From assembly GCA_946408355.1 (NCBI GenBank), contig CAMJRX010000022.1:1-39186 (forward strand): a stretch of DNA of 39,186 nt. Direction: 5' to 3'. Every line of letters begins with the position of its first letter. The first letter of the stretch is position 1. The translations under genes were made by a program, and so were the position numbers. The DNA comes from an uncultured Selenomonadales bacterium. Its GTDB lineage: Bacteria > Bacillota > Negativicutes > Selenomonadales > Selenomonadaceae. This document shows positions 34,987 to 39,186 of the stretch, in pieces. The notes below the pieces were generated by a model, which worked only from the letters and a program-made list of their open reading frames with translations, searched no databases and was not told the origin of the DNA.

Positions 34987-37077
34987 ATGCCCGCACCCGC
35001 AGATATTTTAGAAAGCGAACCGCGAACATTAGGTTCAATTATCCAAAAGTACAGCGACGTTATTATCGCCGTGACGCTCGTTATGATCGTTATTATGATG
35101 ATTATTCCGTTGCCAACGCCGCTTTTGGACTTGCTAATTTGTTTGAATATCACAATCGCCCTTGTCGTCATTATGAGCGTGATTTACAACGAGGAGGCTC
35201 TCGATTTATCCGTTTTTCCCTCGTTACTTTTGGTGACGACGCTTTTCCGATTGGCTTTGAACATTTCCTCGACGCGCTTGATTTTAATTAACGGCTACGC
35301 GGGCGAAGTTATTACCGCTTTTGGTAATTTCGTCGTCGGTGGTAATCCCGTCGTCGGTTTTATCATGTTTATTATCTTGGTTATCATCAATTTTATCGTC
35401 ATAACCAAAGGCTCTGAACGTGTCGCTGAAGTTTCTGCGCGTTTTACTTTGGACGCAATGCCTGGTAAACAAATGTCAATCGACGCTGACTTGAATCAGG
35501 GCGCGATAACCGACGAAGAGGCTAAAGTTCGCCGCTCCAAAATTCAACGCGAGGCAGATTTCTTCGGAGCTATGGACGGTGCCTCGAAATTCGTTAAAGG
35601 CGATGCCATTGCCGCAATTATTATCATGTTAATCAATATCGGCGGCGGTTTCGTTATCGGTATGGCGCAAAAAGATATGGACGCCGTAACTGCACTGCAA
35701 ACTTACACACTTTTAACCGTCGGCGAAGGTTTGGTTAGCCAAATTCCCGCGCTTTTAATCTCAACTGCAACCGGTATTATCGTTACTCGCGCCGCCTCCG
35801 AAGGAAATCTCGGTAATGACATTGTCGCACAACTTTTTAACAACGAAAGAATTTTTTTCATCAATGCGGGCGTTCTGCTTATGCTGTCATTAGTTCCTGG
35901 TCTGCCCGGTATCCCGTTTGCGTCCCTTGCATTAATTTGCGCGTTTATCGGCTACAGTTTACACAAGAAAAATATCGTTCCTGAAGAAGTTAAAGAGGAA
36001 CAACAGCAAGCTAAGGAAAAAACAGAGGCTACTCGCCCCGAAAATATTATTTCGCTGTTGCAAGTCGACCCAATGGAGTTGGAAATCGGTTATTCGCTAA
36101 TTCCACTCGTCGACACGGGGCAGGGCGGCGATTTACTCGACCGTATTGTTATGATTCGACGACAATGCGCCCTCGAACTCGGTTTAGTCGTCCCTACAAT
36201 CCGTATCCGCGATAATATTCAGATTAAACCGAACGCTTATATCATTAAATTAAAAGGTATGGAGATTGCTCGCGGTGAACTTATGCTCGACCACTTCTTA
36301 GCTATGAACTCCGGCACCGTTTTTGAAGAAATTCCCGGTATCGAAACCGTTGAGCCGGCTTTCGGACTGCCTGCGCTGTGGATTCCAGAAGGTCAACGCG
36401 AACAAGCTGAACTTAGCGGCTATACCGTCGTCGACGCCGTATCTGTTTTGGCAACACATTTAACCGAAATTATTAAACAACACGCCGCAGAAATTCTCGG
36501 TCGTCAAGAAACTCAAAATCTCGTCGATAATCTCGCAAAATCTAATCGCGGACTCGTCGACGAAGTTGTTCCTGAACTCTTGGGTATCGGCGAAATTCAA
36601 AAAGTCTTGGCAAATTTGCTCACCGAACGAATTTCTATCCGCGATATGGCAACTATTATGGAAGTTCTCGCAGATTACGCCCGCGCAACCAAAGATCCAG
36701 AAATTTTAACCGAATATGTGCGCCACGCTATGGCAAGACAAATTACTCATCAAGTCGTGCAGGGCGGAACTACTTTACCTTGCGTCACTCTCGACCCAGC
36801 GTTGGAAAATCGCATCGTCGGCGGCGTTCAAAGAACAGATCATGGCTCTTACGTCAGCCTCGACCCAGATTCTATGCGCCGTATGATTGCCTCCCTTAAT
36901 AACGAAGTCGAAAAACTCGCAAATCAAGGTTATCCCGCCGTTATTCTTACAAGTCCCGCCGTTCGTCTTTATTTCCGCAAACTCGTCGAACGTTCCGTGC
37001 AAGGTCTTACTATCGTCTCGCACGCTGAAATCGACCAGTCCGTTGAAATTCAAATTATCGGCGTCATCAGAATCTAA
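34987..37077 (+). CDS. flhA: Flagellar biosynthesis protein FlhA
   Basis: 696 residues. FlhA is the large export-gate protein, with about eight membrane helices in the first 330 residues and a cytoplasmic substrate-docking domain after. The FHIPEP-family signature region is LLLVTTLFRLALNISSTRLI, followed by GNFVVGGNPVVGFIMFIILV and the conserved charged loop KGSERVAEVSARFTLDAMPGKQMSIDADLNQG. The ATG at 34987 is six bases after GAGGT; the ATG at 34981 is too close to that site. Last gene of the operon, followed by a terminator. Confidence 0.96.
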   Translation: MPAPADILESEPRTLGSIIQKYSDVIIAVTLVMIVIMMIIPLPTPLLDLLICLNITIALVVIMSVIYNEEALDLSVFPSLLLVTTLFRLALNISSTRLILINGYAGEVITAFGNFVVGGNPVVGFIMFIILVIINFIVITKGSERVAEVSARFTLDAMPGKQMSIDADLNQGAITDEEAKVRRSKIQREADFFGAMDGASKFVKGDAIAAIIIMLINIGGGFVIGMAQKDMDAVTALQTYTLLTVGEGLVSQIPALLISTATGIIVTRAASEGNLGNDIVAQLFNNERIFFINAGVLLMLSLVPGLPGIPFASLALICAFIGYSLHKKNIVPEEVKEEQQQAKEKTEATRPENIISLLQVDPMELEIGYSLIPLVDTGQGGDLLDRIVMIRRQCALELGLVVPTIRIRDNIQIKPNAYIIKLKGMEIARGELMLDHFLAMNSGTVFEEIPGIETVEPAFGLPALWIPEGQREQAELSGYTVVDAVSVLATHLTEIIKQHAAEILGRQETQNLVDNLAKSNRGLVDEVVPELLGIGEIQKVLANLLTERISIRDMATIMEVLADYARATKDPEILTEYVRHAMARQITHQVVQGGTTLPCVTLDPALENRIVGGVQRTDHGSYVSLDPDSMRRMIASLNNEVEKLANQGYPAVILTSPAVRLYFRKLVERSVQGLTIVSHAEIDQSVEIQIIGVIRI

Positions 37078-37090
37078 AATTAAAAAATTA

Positions 37091-37120
37091 GCCTCCGCGC
37101 AGGTTTGCGGAGGTTTTTTT
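37091..37120 (+). terminator. Intrinsic terminator of flhA
   Basis: CCTCCGC (37092-37098) pairs perfectly with GCGGAGG (37107-37113) and seven T follow (37114-37120). It is the first of three tandem units and the best on the plus strand. Confidence 0.9.
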
Positions 37121-37150
37121 GTTGCACGAACAGATTTTTATTTATAAACA

Positions 37151-37184
37151 TAAAAAAATTAGCCCCCGCGAAAGTTTACGGAGG
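37151..37184 (-). terminator. Terminator for the RTX gene, distal copy
   Basis: On the minus strand CCTCCG (37179-37184) pairs with CGGGGG (37163-37168), one G-U pair, then a TAATTTTTTTA run. On the plus strand the same stem has a C-A mismatch, so it favours leftward transcripts. Confidence 0.65.
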
Positions 37185-37221
37185 TTTTTTTGTTGCACGA
37201 ACAGATTTTTATTTATAAACA

Positions 37222-37256
37222 TAAAAAAATTAGCCCCCGCGAAAGTTTACGGAGGC
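37222..37256 (-). terminator. Terminator for the RTX gene, proximal copy
   Basis: On the minus strand GCCTCCG (37250-37256) pairs with CGGGGGC (37233-37239), including one G-U pair, followed by TAATTTTTTT. It starts 24 bases after the RTX stop codon and is the nearest terminator for that gene. Confidence 0.75.
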
Positions 37257-37279
37257 TTTTTTGTTACACGAACAGATTT

Positions 37280-39186
37280 TTAACTTTTAACCAGCTGTGA
37301 ACCGCTAATTTTGTACGTGGCGTTGTTTACGCTGAAGGTTGTAGCAGTGAAATCTTTCAAAGTAACCGAACCGCCGCTGACATTGAATGTAATCGCGTCA
37401 CTTGACTTGTCGTAAGACGCCGTAAACTTCAGATTGTCAAGCGTGAGCGTGTCGCCGTCTTCAAAGCCGTAAATTATATCCTTGCCGTCGCCTTTCGCGT
37501 AGTAGAAAATATCTTTGCCGTCGTCGCCCCAAAGTTTATCGTCGCCTTTGCCGCCAATAAGTGAATCTCTGCCGGTGCCGCCTTTTATGCAGTCATTTCC
37601 TGCGCCGCCTATTAATGTATCTCCATCCGCGCCGCCGTCAATCGTGTCATTGCCTTTTCCGCCAACTAAACTGTCATTTCCAGCCTCTCCAAGCAAATTA
37701 TCATTGCCATCGCTGCCGTCAATCGTATCATTGCCCGCGCCTCCAAGCAAATTATCATTGCCTTTGCCGCCCGACAATGTATCTTTGCCGTCGCCGCCGC
37801 TCAAGCTGTCATTTCCTGCTACACCGAGCAATTTATCATTGCCGATGCCGCCGATAATATAATTCGCGTTGGTGTTGCCCGTGATATTTAGCGAGGAGGT
37901 CGCCGCCGAGCCGTCAATCGTCACTAGGTCGGCATAATTCGTTGCCTTGAATGTCTTCAGCGCGGCGGGCAAGGTTACTGAGGTATTATCTTTGTTGAAA
38001 ATGCCATTTTTGGTGTAGGTTCCTGTCACAGCATTTGTTATCGTTAATTCTTTGTCCAATCCGTTCGTGACAGTCAAAGTATTGCTATCGTAGGTCAGGA
38101 TAATGTTCTTGCCGCTGACTTTATAACTGCCGTCGCCTAAACTGCTACTAATGCTGATTGTATCTTCGCCCGCAGTGTAATCGGTTATCGTGTCTTTGCC
38201 GCCGCTGAAGATGAATAAATCATTTCCTTTGCCGCCGATAAGTTTATCGTTTCCAGAACCGCCAGAGAGTGTATCTTTGCCGTCGCCGCCGCTCAAGCTG
38301 TCATTTCCTGCTACACCGAGCAATTTATCATTGCCGATGCCGCCGATAATATAATTCGCGTTGGTGTTGCCCGTGATATTTAGCGAGGAGGTCGCCGCCG
38401 AGCCGTCAATCGTCACTAGGTCGGCATAATTCGTTGCCTTGAATGTCTTCAGCGCGGCGGGCAAGGTTACTGAGGTATTATCTTTGTTGAAAATGCCATT
38501 TTTGGTGTAGGTTCCTGTCACAGCATTTGTTATCGTTAATTCTTTGTCCAATCCGTTCGTGACAGTCAAAGTATTGCTATCGTAGGTCAGGATAATGTTC
38601 TTGCCGCTGACTTTATAACTGCCGTCGCCTAAACTGCTACTAATGCTGATTGTATCTTCGCCCGCAGTGTAATCGGTTATCGTGTCTTTGCCGCCGCTGA
38701 AGATGAATAAATCATTTCCTTTGCCGCCGATAAGTTTATCGTTTCCAGCACCGCCAGAGAGCGTATCTTTGCCGTCTCCGCCAGATAAACTGTCATTTCC
38801 AGCCCCGCCAAGCAATTTATCATCGTCAGCACCGCCAGAGAGCGTATCAGCCCCGTCGCCGCCAGATAAACTGTCATTTCCTGCGCCACCGAGCAATTTA
38901 TCGTCGCCGTCATCGCCGGATAACGTATCATTTCCGTCGCCGCCGCTTAAACTATCATTTCCAGCCCCGCCGAGCAATTTATCATTGTCAGCACCGCCAG
39001 AGAGCGTATCCTCGCCGTCGCCGCCGCTTAAACTGTCGTTGCCAGCTCCGCCGAGCAATTTATCGTCGCCGTCACTGCCAGAAAGCGTATCTTTGCCATT
39101 TCCGCCGCTTAAGCTGTCATTTCCTGCGCCACCGAGCAATTTATCGTCGCCGTCACTGCCAGAGAGCGTATCATCGCCGTCGCCGC
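37280..39186 (-). CDS. RTX-type calcium-binding repeat protein, N-terminus outside window
   Basis: At least 635 residues are visible; the open frame continues past the right edge, so the start is missing. Most of it is GGxGxDxLx nonapeptide repeats that form calcium-binding beta-rolls in proteins exported by type I secretion. Two 164-residue modules repeat nearly exactly: a run of RTX repeats, a segment with DLFIFSGGKDTITDYTAGED, and a non-repeat segment around KDNTSVTLPAALKTFKATNY. The C-terminal part after the repeats (about the last 55 residues) is the probable secretion signal, with VTLKDFTATTFSVNNATYKI. No enzymatic domain is visible here. Adhesin, protease or S-layer roles are possible. 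It converges on flhA. Confidence 0.9.
   Translation of the reverse strand, partial: GDGDDTLSGSDGDDKLLGGAGNDSLSGGNGKDTLSGSDGDDKLLGGAGNDSLSGGDGEDTLSGGADNDKLLGGAGNDSLSGGDGNDTLSGDDGDDKLLGGAGNDSLSGGDGADTLSGGADDDKLLGGAGNDSLSGGDGKDTLSGGAGNDKLIGGKGNDLFIFSGGKDTITDYTAGEDTISISSSLGDGSYKVSGKNIILTYDSNTLTVTNGLDKELTITNAVTGTYTKNGIFNKDNTSVTLPAALKTFKATNYADLVTIDGSAATSSLNITGNTNANYIIGGIGNDKLLGVAGNDSLSGGDGKDTLSGGSGNDKLIGGKGNDLFIFSGGKDTITDYTAGEDTISISSSLGDGSYKVSGKNIILTYDSNTLTVTNGLDKELTITNAVTGTYTKNGIFNKDNTSVTLPAALKTFKATNYADLVTIDGSAATSSLNITGNTNANYIIGGIGNDKLLGVAGNDSLSGGDGKDTLSGGKGNDNLLGGAGNDTIDGSDGNDNLLGEAGNDSLVGGKGNDTIDGGADGDTLIGGAGNDCIKGGTGRDSLIGGKGDDKLWGDDGKDIFYYAKGDGKDIIYGFEDGDTLTLDNLKFTASYDKSSDAITFNVSGGSVTLKDFTATTFSVNNATYKISGSQLVKS
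37778..38748. repeat. Exact 479-bp direct repeat inside the RTX gene
   Basis: Bases 37778-38256 and 38270-38748 read identical line by line, offset 492 bases (164 codons), so the reading frame is kept. The flanking bases differ on each side. It is a recent duplication, or one kept uniform by gene conversion. Confidence 0.9.

Larger units (their letters stand above)
37083..37284. repeat. Three tandem 71-bp units, each with a terminator hairpin
   Basis: Units begin at about 37083, 37154 and 37225, with hairpin-start positions 37091, 37162 and 37233 spaced by 71 bases each. Each has an A-run, a GCC(T/C)CCG stem, a T-run, GTT(G/A)CACGAACAGATTTTT and, in the first two, ATTTATAAACAT. The third reaches the RTX stop codon. 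The units fill the gap between flhA and the RTX gene. Confidence 0.85.

Noticed and set aside
37083-37284. CRISPR-like array of evenly spaced repeats
   Set aside because: The whole 71-bp unit is repeated with no unique spacers, and each contains a terminator hairpin with a T-run.
37515-37862. Proline/serine-rich plus-strand frame opposite the RTX gene
   Set aside because: It is the reverse reading of repetitive Gly/Asp-rich RTX codons, so its repeat look is a by-product.

Overview
This looks like a chromosomal segment from a flagellated, low-to-moderate GC member of the Firmicutes, most likely a diderm Negativicutes (Selenomonas-like) bacterium. The sequence basis is the Firmicutes order of the ribosomal superoperon, type Z zinc-binding S14, a FliY protein with CheC-like motifs, a flbD-fliL-fliM-fliY-cheY-fliOPQR-flhB-flhA cluster, strong AGGAGG ribosome binding sites, and an RTX-type secreted protein, which fits a cell with an outer membrane. 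The genus is an inference; no database search was possible.

Region 1 (1-16913, minus strand, read right to left) is the str-S10-spc superoperon: rpsL-rpsG-fusA-tuf, a 258-bp gap with a strong hairpin, a sigma-A promoter and a foldable leader, then rpsJ-rplC-rplD-rplW-rplB-rpsS-rplV-rpsC-rplP-rpmC-rpsQ-rplN-rplX-rplE-rpsN-rpsH-rplF, then two tandem VOC (glyoxalase-fold) genes, then rplR-rpsE-rpmD-rplO-secY-adk-infA-rpmJ, with rpmJ cut by the left edge. Departures from the usual plan are the VOC pair between rplF and rplR, no map gene between adk and infA, a long C-terminal tail on L16, and 13 GTG or TTG starts among 31 genes.

Region 2 (17185-25848) holds a 721-residue flagellin with a beta-helix-like repeat insertion, a penicillin-binding-protein/class C beta-lactamase-fold gene that starts one base after it, a three-gene minus-strand operon (sugar O-acetyltransferase, membrane glycosyltransferase, HD hydrolase), and a rightward group (DUF4422 glycosyltransferase-like gene, ecfT, truA). 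The two groups diverge from promoters whose -35 boxes abut.

Region 3 (25849-27651) contains a bidirectional terminator, tRNA-Arg(CCG), two copies of an about 88-bp palindrome-bearing repeat, and a malic enzyme gene diverging from the flagellar operon.

Region 4 (27652-37077, plus strand) is a flagellar switch and export operon: flbD, fliL, fliM, fliY, cheY, fliO, fliP, fliQ, fliR, flhB, an unrecognised 131-residue gene, and flhA. Together these give the stator-associated protein FliL, the C-ring switch and its CheY-P input, and most of the membrane export gate; the flagellin at 17185 is a substrate of that gate.

Region 5 (37078-39186) has three 71-bp tandem terminator repeats between flhA and a convergent RTX calcium-binding repeat protein. 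That gene contains an exact 479-bp internal duplication and runs off the right edge.
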